Position numbers and translations under genes: made by a program. From Lachnospiraceae bacterium (lineage in GTDB: Bacteria; Bacillota_A; Clostridia; Lachnospirales; Lachnospiraceae), in assembly GCA_017416055.1 (NCBI GenBank), contig JAFQDI010000261.1, positions 1 to 5,864 of the forward strand: a stretch of 5,864 nucleotides of DNA, given 5' to 3'. Shown here piece by piece: positions 1-5,864 of the stretch (its first letter is position 1; every line of letters begins with the position of its first letter). The notes beneath the pieces were generated by a model that was given only the letters and a program-made list of their open reading frames with translations, made no database searches and had not been told where the DNA came from.

Positions 1-1558
1 CCTGGTAGTCAGACAGACGCTCGCGCATATGATCCAGAACTTCTCTTGCAAATACCTGGGTCTTCTCATCCGTCAAATCAGCCTTCAACCACTTTGCGTT
101 CAGACCAACCTCGTTCATACCGATCAGACCGATGGTGGAGAAATGGTTGGAGAAGGTTCCCAAATAACGCTTGGTGTAAGGGTACAGGCCGTTCTCCATC
201 AGCTGGGTGATAACCACACGCTTCGTCTTCAGGCTTCGCGCTGCGATATCCATCAGCTTATCCAGACGAGCGTAGAAGTCCTCTGCGTTCTCTGCCAGAT
301 AAGCGATACGGGGCAGGTTGATGGTAACAACACCGATGGAACCGGTGGACTCGCCGGATCCGAAGAAGCCGCCGGATTTCTTTCTCAGCTCACGAAGATC
401 GAGGCGGAGACGGCAGCACATGGAACGAACATCGGAGGGCTCCATGTCAGAGTTAATGTAGTTGGAGAAGTAGGGCGTACCATACTTCGCGGTCATCTCA
501 AACAGAAGTTTATTGTTCTCGGTCTCGCTCCAGTCAAAGTTTCTGGTGATGGAGTAGGTAGGGATCGGATACTGGAATCCACGGCCGTTTGCATCGCCCT
601 CAATCATGATCTCGATGAATGCCTTGTTGATCATATCCATCTCTTTCTTACAATCGCCGTAGGTGAAGTCAAGCTCCTTGCCACCAACGATCGCAGGAAG
701 ATCCTTAAGGTCAGCAGGAACCACCCAGTCCAGAGTAATGTTGGAGAAGGGTGCCTGGGTACCCCAACGGGAAGGCGTATTCACACCGTACACGAAGGAC
801 TGAATGCACTGCTTAACTTCCTTCTGAGAAAGGTTATCCACCTTTACGAAGGGAGCAAGATAGGTATCAAAGGAGGAGAACGCCTGAGCACCGGCCCACT
901 CGTTCTGCATAATGCCAAGGAAGTTTACCATCTGATTACACAGGGTGGACAGATGGCTCGCGGGGGAGGAAGTGATTTTTCCGGGAACACCGCCAAGGCC
1001 TTCCATGATCAACTGCTTAAGGCTCCAGCCTGCACAGTAACCGGTCAGCATGGACAAATCGTGCAGATGGATCGCTGCGGTACGATGTGCCTCTGCGATC
1101 TCCTCGTCATAGATCTCGCTCAACCAGTAGTTTGCGGTGATCGCACCGGAGTTGCTTAAGATCAGACCGCCGACGGAATAGGTAACGGTGGAGTTCTCCT
1201 TTACACGCCAGTCATTGATCTGCAGATAGTTGTCCACCAGATCCTTATAGTTCAGCAACGCGGAATTTACATTACGAACCTTCTCTCTCTGCTTACGATA
1301 GAGAATGTAAGCCTTCGCCACATCTGCGTAGCCTGCGTCAGACAAAACGCGCTCCACGCTATCCTGAATGTCCTCCACGGAAATCATATCATTCTTGATC
1401 TTCGGCTCGAAATCTGCGCTCACCTGCAATGCCAGCATATTGAGAACGCTGGGATGATAATTGCGCTCCTGGGCTGCGAATGCCTTGAGCATAGCCGCAC
1501 TGATCTTGGAAATATCAAACTCCATCGTGCTGCCGTCGCGTTTAAGTACCTTGTACAT
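1..1558 (-). CDS. nrdD: Anaerobic (class III) ribonucleoside-triphosphate reductase, N-terminal part, cut by window edge
   Basis: Reduces ribonucleoside triphosphates to deoxyribonucleotides under anaerobic conditions in the cytoplasm, using a glycyl radical installed by NrdG. The frame is open from an ATG at 1558 to the left edge, giving 519 residues; the C-terminal zinc cysteines and glycyl-radical loop lie outside the window. Residues 1-95 form an ATP-cone regulatory domain (starts MYKVLKRDGS, with KRDG at 6-9). The catalytic barrel follows, with IHLHDL (163-168) and YCAG (174-177), GRGFQYPIPTYSIT (325-338), SMCCRL (379-384) and STGSIGVVTINLPR (404-417). By alignment with the MGCR motif of other NrdDs, Cys382 is the likely thiyl-radical cysteine, and Cys175 fits the second conserved active-site cysteine. 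The start is supported by AGGAGG (1566-1571) seven bases upstream. It follows nrdG on the same strand and has its own promoter with NrdR boxes. The family call is very secure; the completeness of the C-terminus cannot be judged. Confidence 0.96.
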   Translation of the reverse strand, partial: MYKVLKRDGSTMEFDISKISAAMLKAFAAQERNYHPSVLNMLALQVSADFEPKIKNDMISVEDIQDSVERVLSDAGYADVAKAYILYRKQREKVRNVNSALLNYKDLVDNYLQINDWRVKENSTVTYSVGGLILSNSGAITANYWLSEIYDEEIAEAHRTAAIHLHDLSMLTGYCAGWSLKQLIMEGLGGVPGKITSSPASHLSTLCNQMVNFLGIMQNEWAGAQAFSSFDTYLAPFVKVDNLSQKEVKQCIQSFVYGVNTPSRWGTQAPFSNITLDWVVPADLKDLPAIVGGKELDFTYGDCKKEMDMINKAFIEIMIEGDANGRGFQYPIPTYSITRNFDWSETENNKLLFEMTAKYGTPYFSNYINSDMEPSDVRSMCCRLRLDLRELRKKSGGFFGSGESTGSIGVVTINLPRIAYLAENAEDFYARLDKLMDIAARSLKTKRVVITQLMENGLYPYTKRYLGTFSNHFSTIGLIGMNEVGLNAKWLKADLTDEKTQVFAREVLDHMRERLSDYQ

Positions 1559-1565
1559 CTTTCTC

Positions 1566-1578
1566 CCTCCTGTTGATT
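1566..1578 (-). promoter_or_regulatory. Ribosome binding site of nrdD
   Basis: On the minus strand AGGAGG (1571 down to 1566) lies seven bases before the nrdD ATG. It sits in the 13-mer AATCAACAGGAGG, which is repeated exactly before galE (4829-4841). The strong site fixes the nrdD start. Confidence 0.85.
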
Positions 1579-1617
1579 TTTGTAAAATAGATTGTTTAAT
1601 ATTGAAAAATAGATCAT

Positions 1618-1669
1618 AAAAAATACAGACTGTTTATCGCCCCCAAAAAGAGGCGACATCGTCTGTATT
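1618..1669 (-). terminator. Hairpin with T6 run after nrdG, overlapping the nrdD promoter
   Basis: Read on the minus strand, AATACAGAC (1669-1661) pairs perfectly with GTCTGTATT (1630-1622). A nested stem forms between 1658-1650 and 1643-1635 (TGTCGCCTC with GGGGCGATA, allowing two G-U pairs), around a T-rich loop. The right arm runs into six T residues (1623-1618), the layout of an intrinsic terminator. In a transcript coming from nrdG the whole structure can form. In a transcript started at the nrdD promoter (predicted start near 1660) the outer left arm is not transcribed, so only the inner stem would remain, at the extreme 5' end of the nrdD mRNA. The base pairing is seen directly; terminator function is inferred. 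Confidence 0.55.
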
Positions 1670-1695
1670 ATATATGATGGCAATTCCGTTGTCAA
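1667..1695 (-). promoter_or_regulatory. nrdD promoter, perfect sigma-A consensus
   Basis: The minus strand has TTGACA (1695-1690), a 17-base spacer and TATAAT (1672-1667), an exact match to the housekeeping sigma consensus. Transcription should start near 1660, leaving a leader of about 100 bases before the nrdD ATG. It lies wholly in the nrdG-nrdD gap, with two NrdR boxes just upstream of the -35, so nrdD can be expressed separately from nrdG. Confidence 0.85.
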
Positions 1696-1703
1696 TAGAA
1701 TAA

Positions 1704-1719
1704 TGCCTAGATATTGTGT
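1704..1719 (-). promoter_or_regulatory. NrdR box 1 (proximal to nrdD)
   Basis: The minus-strand sequence ACACAATATCTAGGCA resembles the NrdR box consensus acaCwAtATaTwGtgt, with mismatches mainly in the last three bases. It is identical to box 2 at 14 of 16 positions. It sits eight bases upstream of the nrdD -35. NrdR is the ATP-cone repressor of ribonucleotide reductase genes in many bacteria. Confidence 0.8.
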
Positions 1720-1735
1720 TAAATTTAATTATAAG

Positions 1736-1751
1736 TCACTAGATATTGTGT
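1736..1751 (-). promoter_or_regulatory. NrdR box 2 (distal), touching the nrdG stop codon
   Basis: The minus-strand sequence ACACAATATCTAGTGA matches the NrdR consensus at 14 of 16 positions. It is offset 32 bp from box 1, with 16 bp between the boxes, placing both on the same DNA face three helical turns apart, as is typical of paired NrdR sites. Its last plus-strand base (1751) is shared with the nrdG stop codon. Confidence 0.85.
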
Positions 1752-2455
1752 CATCCTCTAACCGCAATATATTCTGCAAAAGGAGTCAAACACTCAATAT
1801 ATTTCGCCATCTCTTCCTCTTTTGGCGGATTTAATCCGCTAAACAGAACACTGTCACGGTCAACGAACGGCTGCAAAAAAAACTTTCCAACTTTTCCGGC
1901 AGGCGAAAGCGATGCAATCCATCGCCCCATATCTCGTACAGACTCTTCGCTGTGCAGTTCCCTCACCACCGTGGTCCGAAACTCATGATCCACCGTGCCT
2001 GAACTTAAGAAACGGATACTCTCCTCGATCTTCTCCAGATCAGGATCCACGATACCGATCGTCTCTCCGTATCGGTTTGCGCTGTTCTTCACATCCATCG
2101 CTACATAATCAAGGAGTCCATCGGCCACCAACTGCTTCACCACCTCGGGGCGGCTCCCGTTGGTATCCAGCTTCACCGAATACCCCAATTCCTTGATCCG
2201 TCGGATCAAACCGGAAAGCCCGGTGCCGAGCGTCGGTTCCCCTCCGGTGATGCAGACTGCATCCAACAGCCCGATTCGCTTTGCCAGAAAAGCAATTAAT
2301 TCCTCCTCTGTCATAAAAGCTTCCTTTCCTGCTCCTAACAGGTCACTGTTATGACAAAATGGACAGCGAAAATTACATCCCTGTATAAAGACGGTGCAGG
2401 CAACCTTTCCGGGGTAATCCAACAATGTCATCTTTTGTAATCCGGCAATTTTCAT
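1751..2455 (-). CDS. nrdG: Anaerobic ribonucleoside-triphosphate reductase activating protein (radical SAM)
   Basis: Radical-SAM activase that uses a 4Fe-4S cluster and S-adenosylmethionine to generate the glycyl radical on NrdD. The protein has 234 residues. The CxxxCxxC cluster motif is C27, C31, C34 (GCNFRCPFCHN), and GGEPT at 71-75 is the SAM-contacting motif. The opening MKIAGLQKMTLLDYPGKVACTVF is typical of the longer clostridial NrdG type (often called NrdG2). I chose the ATG at 2455 because GAGGAG lies six bases upstream and the family begins here. The frame continues upstream to a TTG at 2557 with an ATG at 2530, but neither has a ribosome binding site, and both lie at or upstream of the predicted transcription start. 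nrdG precedes nrdD, the reverse of the E. coli nrdDG order, which supports the partner assignment. Other glycyl-radical activases look similar; the nrdD neighbour makes this the best call. Confidence 0.93.
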   Translation of the reverse strand: MKIAGLQKMTLLDYPGKVACTVFIQGCNFRCPFCHNSDLLGAGKEAFMTEEELIAFLAKRIGLLDAVCITGGEPTLGTGLSGLIRRIKELGYSVKLDTNGSRPEVVKQLVADGLLDYVAMDVKNSANRYGETIGIVDPDLEKIEESIRFLSSGTVDHEFRTTVVRELHSEESVRDMGRWIASLSPAGKVGKFFLQPFVDRDSVLFSGLNPPKEEEMAKYIECLTPFAEYIAVRG

Positions 2456-2528
2456 GACACACTCCTCAATCCCATTTCGAAACAAAAAGCCATGCTGTTC
2501 ATGTTCCGACAAAAATACGACCGCTTTC

Positions 2529-2557
2529 ATTTTATCACATCTATCGGTTCTCTGCAA
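2529..2557 (-). promoter_or_regulatory. nrdG promoter with extended -10
   Basis: The minus strand has TTGCAG (2557-2552), a 17-base spacer and TAAAAT (2534-2529), preceded by TGA, which gives an extended -10 (TGn). Transcription should start near 2522, leaving a leader of about 66 bases before the ATG at 2455. No NrdR-like box was seen around it. Confidence 0.65.
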
Positions 2558-2621
2558 TCACCATTCTCCGGAAATCTCGCTCCCGCACATCACCTGTATA
2601 ACCTTTCCTTTCATCATTTCC

Positions 2622-2650
2622 TTGACACATTTGTTCGTGAGACTTAAAAT
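2622..2650 (+). promoter_or_regulatory. Promoter of the AEC permease gene
   Basis: TTGACA (2622-2627), a 17-base spacer and TAAAAT (2645-2650), one base off full consensus. The predicted start near 2657 leaves a leader of about 80 bases. It diverges from the nrdG promoter, with about 65 bp between the two -35 elements. No clear operator was found in between. Confidence 0.7.
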
Positions 2651-2684
2651 TATCTTCGTTATCATGTGCAATATCCGAAATTAA

Positions 2685-2700
2685 TTGTTTCTTCAAACAA
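2685..2700 (+). other. Small hairpin in the AEC permease leader
   Basis: TTGTTT (2685-2690), loop CTTC and AAACAA (2695-2700) form a perfect but A/T-rich 6-bp stem in the predicted leader. No T run follows, so it is not a terminator. It may have no function. The rest of the leader (2657-2736) shows no riboswitch that I recognise. Confidence 0.25.
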
Positions 2701-2736
2701 GTGGGAAGGAACCCCTGGGAAAAGTGAGGTAACAAA

Positions 2737-3681
2737 ATGACTGTATTTACTGCAACACTGAACCAAACCGCATTTTTATTCTTATTTATCGTGCTGGGAT
2801 ATATTCTCTCCCGGTGGAAATTCGTTCCGGACAACTCACAGGCGGTGCTGTCCAAACTGGAAAATTGCATATTCATTCCGGCATTGGTGCTGGGAACCTT
2901 TATCAGCAACTTCACCACACAGAAGATTTCTGCCGCGTGGAGCTTGCTTTCAGGCAGTTTTGTGCTGGCGATAATCGCCATTATCCTGTCACTATTGTGT
3001 GTGCGCTTTTGTAGCAGAGATAAATATGAGCGGAGCATCTATACATACGGCCTGTGCTTTTCCAACTTTGGATTTATGGGCAATGCGGTTGTAAGCGCAC
3101 TGTTTCCCAATATTTTTCTGGAATACCTGATATTTACTTTGCCGCTTTGGTCACTGATCTATCTTTGGGGTGTCCCGGTCTTATTGCTCGGAGACAGTTC
3201 CGGTAAACCGAATCTGGCACAGCGATTGAAAAACTTTGTTAATCCTATGTTTGTGTGTACGCTCTTAGGAATGTTGATCGGTCTGTTAAGCATCCCCATC
3301 CCCCAATTCATCAGCTCAGCTGTTTCTGCGGCGAGCAATTGCATGTCCCCGGTGGCGATGCTGCTGACCGGAATGACCATTGCCCGGTTCAATCTGTGGG
3401 AAGTCCTGAAGATTAAGAGCGTTTATCTGGTCACCGCCCTGCGGCTGCTGGTTTTTCCGCTGCTCTTTCTGGGCGTGTTGGTCCTGATCCCAATGCCGGA
3501 AGTCTTTGCCACCTGTGCGATTTGCTCCCTTGCTATGCCTTTGGGACTGAACACCATTATCATCCCCAGTGCTTTAGGTAAGGATACAAAGGTTGCCTCC
3601 GGTATGGCTTTAGTTTCCCACATTTTCTCCTGCCTGACGATCCCTGTTGTCTTTATGCTCTTTCAATCTATACTTGCGTAA
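2737..3681 (+). CDS. AEC-family (auxin efflux carrier type) transporter
   Basis: Integral membrane permease of 314 residues, the usual length for bacterial AEC proteins, with about ten hydrophobic segments (approximately 8-26, 41-59, 68-90, 101-124, 126-150, 168-186, 193-213, 227-249, 254-275 and 288-312). Family hallmarks are the N-terminal LGYILSRW..VP stretch followed by LSKLENCIFIPALVLGTF (38-55), and the NFGFMGNAV motif (110-118) in the fourth segment. Bacterial members export or exchange small organic acids such as malate or malonate; the substrate here cannot be read from sequence. The ATG follows GTGAGG with a suitable gap and is preceded by its own promoter. It is transcribed divergently from nrdG and converges on galE, so it appears to be a single-gene unit with no obvious functional link to its neighbours. 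Confidence 0.88.
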   Translation: MTVFTATLNQTAFLFLFIVLGYILSRWKFVPDNSQAVLSKLENCIFIPALVLGTFISNFTTQKISAAWSLLSGSFVLAIIAIILSLLCVRFCSRDKYERSIYTYGLCFSNFGFMGNAVVSALFPNIFLEYLIFTLPLWSLIYLWGVPVLLLGDSSGKPNLAQRLKNFVNPMFVCTLLGMLIGLLSIPIPQFISSAVSAASNCMSPVAMLLTGMTIARFNLWEVLKIKSVYLVTALRLLVFPLLFLGVLVLIPMPEVFATCAICSLAMPLGLNTIIIPSALGKDTKVASGMALVSHIFSCLTIPVVFMLFQSILA

Positions 3682-3722
3682 CGGTGAAGCTGTTTTATTA
3701 AAAAGCATTATTTCTCAAAGAA

Positions 3723-3765
3723 GAAGCGCCCAACTTGATTTTTTCGTTGAGCGCTTCCCCTTTTT
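3723..3765. terminator. Bidirectional intrinsic terminator between AEC gene and galE
   Basis: The arms are GAAGCGC-C-CAAC (3723-3734) and GTTG-A-GCGCTTC (3746-3757), with an 11-base loop. In the plus-strand RNA the odd position is a C-A mismatch, and CCC separates the stem from TTTTT (3761-3765). In the minus-strand RNA the same position is a U-G wobble, giving 12 continuous pairs followed at once by TTCTTT. It lies 41 bases after the AEC stop and about 35 bases after the galE stop, so it probably serves both converging genes. Confidence 0.75.
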
Positions 3766-3799
3766 CATCTTGCGTTTCACCATATGCCCATATATTTAC

Positions 3800-4819
3800 T
3801 CATTTGTCCTCATACCCATTCGGATTTTGGCTCTGCCATCTCCAGGAATCCTCACACATCTCCCTGATTCCGTACTTAGCCTCCCAGCCAAGCTCTTCCT
3901 TTGCCTTGCTTGCGTCCGCATAACAGGCCGCAATATCTCCGGGACGTCTATCCTTGATCACATAGGGAATCTTTACACCGGTAGCTGCTTCAAAGTTCTT
4001 CACCACATCCAGCACGCTGTAACCAGCGCCGGTTCCCAGATTATAGACCTTCAGACCGGGATTCTCTTCGATCTTCTTCAGTGCTTTCACATGACCGTCT
4101 GCCAGATCTACTACGTGGATATAGTCGCGGACTCCGGTGCCATCGGGTGTATCGTAGTCATCGCCAAACACACCAAGCTCCGGACGCTTACCAATCGCTA
4201 CTTGTGTAATATACGGCATCAAGTTGTTCGGGATGCCGTTGGGATTTTCACCGATAGTTCCACTCTTATGCGCGCCGATCGGGTTAAAATAGCGAAGCAG
4301 AATCACGTTCCATTCAGAGTCAGCCTTCTGCATATCACTCAAAATCTGCTCCAGCATGGACTTGGTCCAGCCGTAAGGATTCGTGCAGCTGCCCTTAGGA
4401 CACTCCTCCGTGATTGGAATGATCTCCGGATCGCCGTAAACGGTGGCTGAGGAGGAAAAGATGATATTCTTGCAGTTGTGCTTTCTCATCACATCCACCA
4501 GTGTCAACGTACCGGCGATATTATTCTGATAATATTCCCAAGGCTTTGCTACGCTCTCACCAACTGCCTTAAGCCCTGCAAAGTGAATACAGGCTGTAAT
4601 CTCTTCCTTGCCAAAAATCTCCTCAAGTGCCTCTCTATCCAGAATATCTGTCTGATAAAATGTCACCGCTTTTCCGGTAATTGCGCTGACTCTCTCCAAC
4701 GATTTCTTGCTGGAATTTGCCAGATTATCGACAACTACCACATCATACCCCGCGTTCTGCAATTCCACTACGGTATGACTTCCAATGAAGCCCGCTCCGC
4801 CCGTCACTAAAACTGACAT
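3800..4819 (-). CDS. galE: UDP-glucose 4-epimerase
   Basis: Interconverts UDP-galactose and UDP-glucose with bound NAD in the cytoplasm, closing the Leloir pathway. The protein is 339 residues, full family length, and numbering matches E. coli GalE closely. It is an extended short-chain dehydrogenase with the NAD-binding GGAGFIG at 7-13, acidic Asp31 (VVDN), and the catalytic set Ser124, Tyr149 and Lys153 (SSATVYG and YGWTK). RYFNPIGAH (176-184) and [10 protein letters not shown] (231-240) are further GalE signatures. At the substrate gate it has Cys299 ([10 protein letters not shown]) where E. coli has Tyr299; human GALE also has Cys there (Cys307) and accepts N-acetylated sugars, so dual Glc/GlcNAc activity is possible. 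The start is set by AGGAGG nine bases before the ATG. It lies 51 bases after galT on the same strand, so the two are almost certainly co-transcribed. Confidence 0.97.
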   Translation of the reverse strand: MSVLVTGGAGFIGSHTVVELQNAGYDVVVVDNLANSSKKSLERVSAITGKAVTFYQTDILDREALEEIFGKEEITACIHFAGLKAVGESVAKPWEYYQNNIAGTLTLVDVMRKHNCKNIIFSSSATVYGDPEIIPITEECPKGSCTNPYGWTKSMLEQILSDMQKADSEWNVILLRYFNPIGAHKSGTIGENPNGIPNNLMPYITQVAIGKRPELGVFGDDYDTPDGTGVRDYIHVVDLADGHVKALKKIEENPGLKVYNLGTGAGYSVLDVVKNFEAATGVKIPYVIKDRRPGDIAACYADASKAKEELGWEAKYGIREMCEDSWRWQSQNPNGYEDK

Positions 4820-4828
4820 CTCGTTTTT

Positions 4829-4841
4829 CCTCCTGTTGATT
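4829..4841 (-). promoter_or_regulatory. Ribosome binding site of galE
   Basis: The minus strand carries AGGAGG (4834-4829) nine bases upstream of the galE ATG. It ends the 13-mer AATCAACAGGAGG, identical to that before nrdD. The 51-base galT-galE gap holds no promoter that I could see. Confidence 0.8.
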
Positions 4842-4870
4842 AGGATCCATTCTCATTTGCTCGGTCTCAT

Positions 4871-5864
4871 TTACGCCGTCAGATTAACACTGTCAATAAA
4901 TCTGACGAATGCCGCCCTGCCCTCTGCCGTACACTTGTATACTCCGGCATCCACCAATACTTCCTTAAACACTTGTCCGATTTCTTCTAACAAAATTTCG
5001 TGGATATTCTCTGCATTTACTTCGGAATGCCGCGCGAGAAGTTCCTCCACCCAGTCCGCATGCTTCTCGGTCAATTCATTATCTCTGAAGTCACCGTTTT
5101 CAATATACACCTTTTCCAGCAGTTCAATTTCTGCTTTCAGACGTGCAGGCAGAACCGCCAATCCCATTACTTCGATCAGACCAATATTCTCTTTCTTGAT
5201 GTGATGCAGATTGGCATGAGGATGATAAACTCCCAGAGGATGCTCCTCTGTAGTAATGTTATTTCTCAGCACAAGGTCCAACTCATAGTGAGTTCCACGT
5301 TTTCTGGCAATCGGCGTGATCGTATTGTGAGGCTCTCCGTTTGTTTCTGCATAAATAAATGCAGCCTCATCGGTGTAGCTTCTCCATGCCTGCAAAATCT
5401 TATCCGCCAGTTCAATCAGACGCTCTTTCTTCAAATGGTTCAGTCGAATTACAGACATCGGCCACCGCACAATCCCGGCCTGCACATCCTCAAACCCTTC
5501 AAACGTAATTTCCTTCTCCATCGGCGCCTTTGCCATTGCAAACTCGAAATTTCCACCTTGAAAATGATCATGGCTCAAAATGGAACCGCCTACGATCGGC
5601 AAATCCGCATTGGAACCGACAAAATAGTGAGGAAACTGTTCCACGAAATCCAACAATTTTCCAAAGGTTGCCCGCTCGATCTTCATCGGCGTGTGATCGC
5701 CATTGAACACAATGCAATGCTCATTGTAATACACATACGGAGAATATTGAAAATACCAGTCGCTTCCATTGATAGTAACCGGAATAATGCGATGATTCTG
5801 TCTGCCCGGATGATTGATCCGCCCTGCATATCCCTCATTTTCTTTACACAGCAGACACTTCGGA
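4871..5864 (-). CDS. galT: Galactose-1-phosphate uridylyltransferase, class II, C-terminal part, cut by window edge
   Basis: Transfers UMP from UDP-glucose to galactose-1-phosphate, the central step of galactose use. The frame is open to the right edge; 330 residues are visible of roughly 490-500 usual for this Firmicute-type family. Counting from the edge, CLLC is at 3-6, [12 protein letters not shown] at 17-28 and [15 protein letters not shown] at 38-52. The nucleotidyl-transfer motif SHDHFQGG starts at 97; its HxHxQ (98-102) matches the HPHxQ of class I GalT, the second His (100) being the expected uridylyl carrier. [21 protein letters not shown] follows near the C-terminus and is characteristic of class II. 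A GTG at 5734 lies inside the conserved [10 protein letters not shown] block and is not the start. galE follows after 51 bases; galK or another galactose gene could lie upstream, outside the window. Confidence 0.95.
   Translation of the reverse strand, partial: PKCLLCKENEGYAGRINHPGRQNHRIIPVTINGSDWYFQYSPYVYYNEHCIVFNGDHTPMKIERATFGKLLDFVEQFPHYFVGSNADLPIVGGSILSHDHFQGGNFEFAMAKAPMEKEITFEGFEDVQAGIVRWPMSVIRLNHLKKERLIELADKILQAWRSYTDEAAFIYAETNGEPHNTITPIARKRGTHYELDLVLRNNITTEEHPLGVYHPHANLHHIKKENIGLIEVMGLAVLPARLKAEIELLEKVYIENGDFRDNELTEKHADWVEELLARHSEVNAENIHEILLEEIGQVFKEVLVDAGVYKCTAEGRAAFVRFIDSVNLTA

Noticed and set aside
29..1159. A long plus-strand open frame of 376 codons
   Set aside because: It is antisense to nrdD, whose motifs are unmistakable on the minus strand; the plus-strand translation shows no family features and no ribosome binding site.
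1560..1660. A riboswitch in the nrdD leader (for example a cobalamin riboswitch, known for some RNR genes)
   Set aside because: The leader is too short and has only the single hairpin near its 5' end; no conserved B12-box-like core was found, and NrdR boxes already provide a control mechanism.
2456..2557. N-terminal extension of nrdG to the ATG at 2530 or TTG at 2557
   Set aside because: There is no ribosome binding site for either, the family starts at MKIAGLQK, GAGGAG supports 2455, and the extension overlaps the predicted -10 and -35.
2558..2617. A 19-codon minus-strand frame (begins MMKGKVIQVM) separated from the nrdG frame by one TGA, considered as a leader peptide or selenocysteine read-through
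   Set aside because: The TGA lies upstream of the predicted nrdG transcription start, no selenocysteine insertion hairpin is evident, and the ribosome binding site is poor.
3647..4450. A 267-codon plus-strand open frame across the AEC end and galE
   Set aside because: It is antisense to galE, crosses the terminator and has no recognisable domain.
5732..5734. GTG as a start for galT
   Set aside because: It codes Val inside the conserved [10 protein letters not shown] block, and the frame with conserved GalT sequence continues upstream to the window edge.

Overview
The window looks like chromosomal DNA from an anaerobic low-to-mid GC Firmicute, most likely a Clostridia/Lachnospiraceae-type gut bacterium. 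The evidence is an oxygen-sensitive class III ribonucleotide reductase with its radical-SAM activase, a class II (Firmicute-type) GalT, strong AGGAGG ribosome binding sites and near-consensus sigma-A promoters. The species assignment is inference. Everything recognisable is core metabolism or transport. I found no mobile element, RNA gene, CRISPR array or defence system.

Left block (1-2557, minus strand, transcribed right to left): nrdG (activase, complete) is followed by nrdD (anaerobic ribonucleoside-triphosphate reductase, N-terminal 519 residues, running off the left edge). The roughly 190-base gap between them is the most information-rich stretch of the window. It holds two NrdR boxes 32 bp apart, a perfect TTGACA-N17-TATAAT promoter for nrdD, and a long hairpin with a six-T run whose 5' arm overlaps that promoter's -10. 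So nrdD is expected to be driven mainly by its own NrdR-controlled promoter, while nrdG has a separate extended -10 promoter without visible NrdR boxes.

Middle (2558-3799): a divergent promoter region, then a plus-strand AEC-family (auxin efflux carrier type) permease with its own good promoter. It ends at a hairpin terminator shared with the converging galE.

Right block (3800-5864, minus strand): galT (C-terminal 330 residues, running off the right edge) followed after 51 bases by complete galE, part of a Leloir-pathway galactose operon. GalT exchanges galactose-1-phosphate with UDP-glucose and GalE regenerates UDP-glucose from UDP-galactose. GalE has Cys at the position equivalent to E. 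coli Tyr299, which predicts that it may also interconvert UDP-GlcNAc and UDP-GalNAc.

No system in the window is clearly undescribed. The best leads are the overlapping terminator/promoter between nrdG and nrdD, the placement of the NrdR boxes, and the GalE substrate-gate residue.
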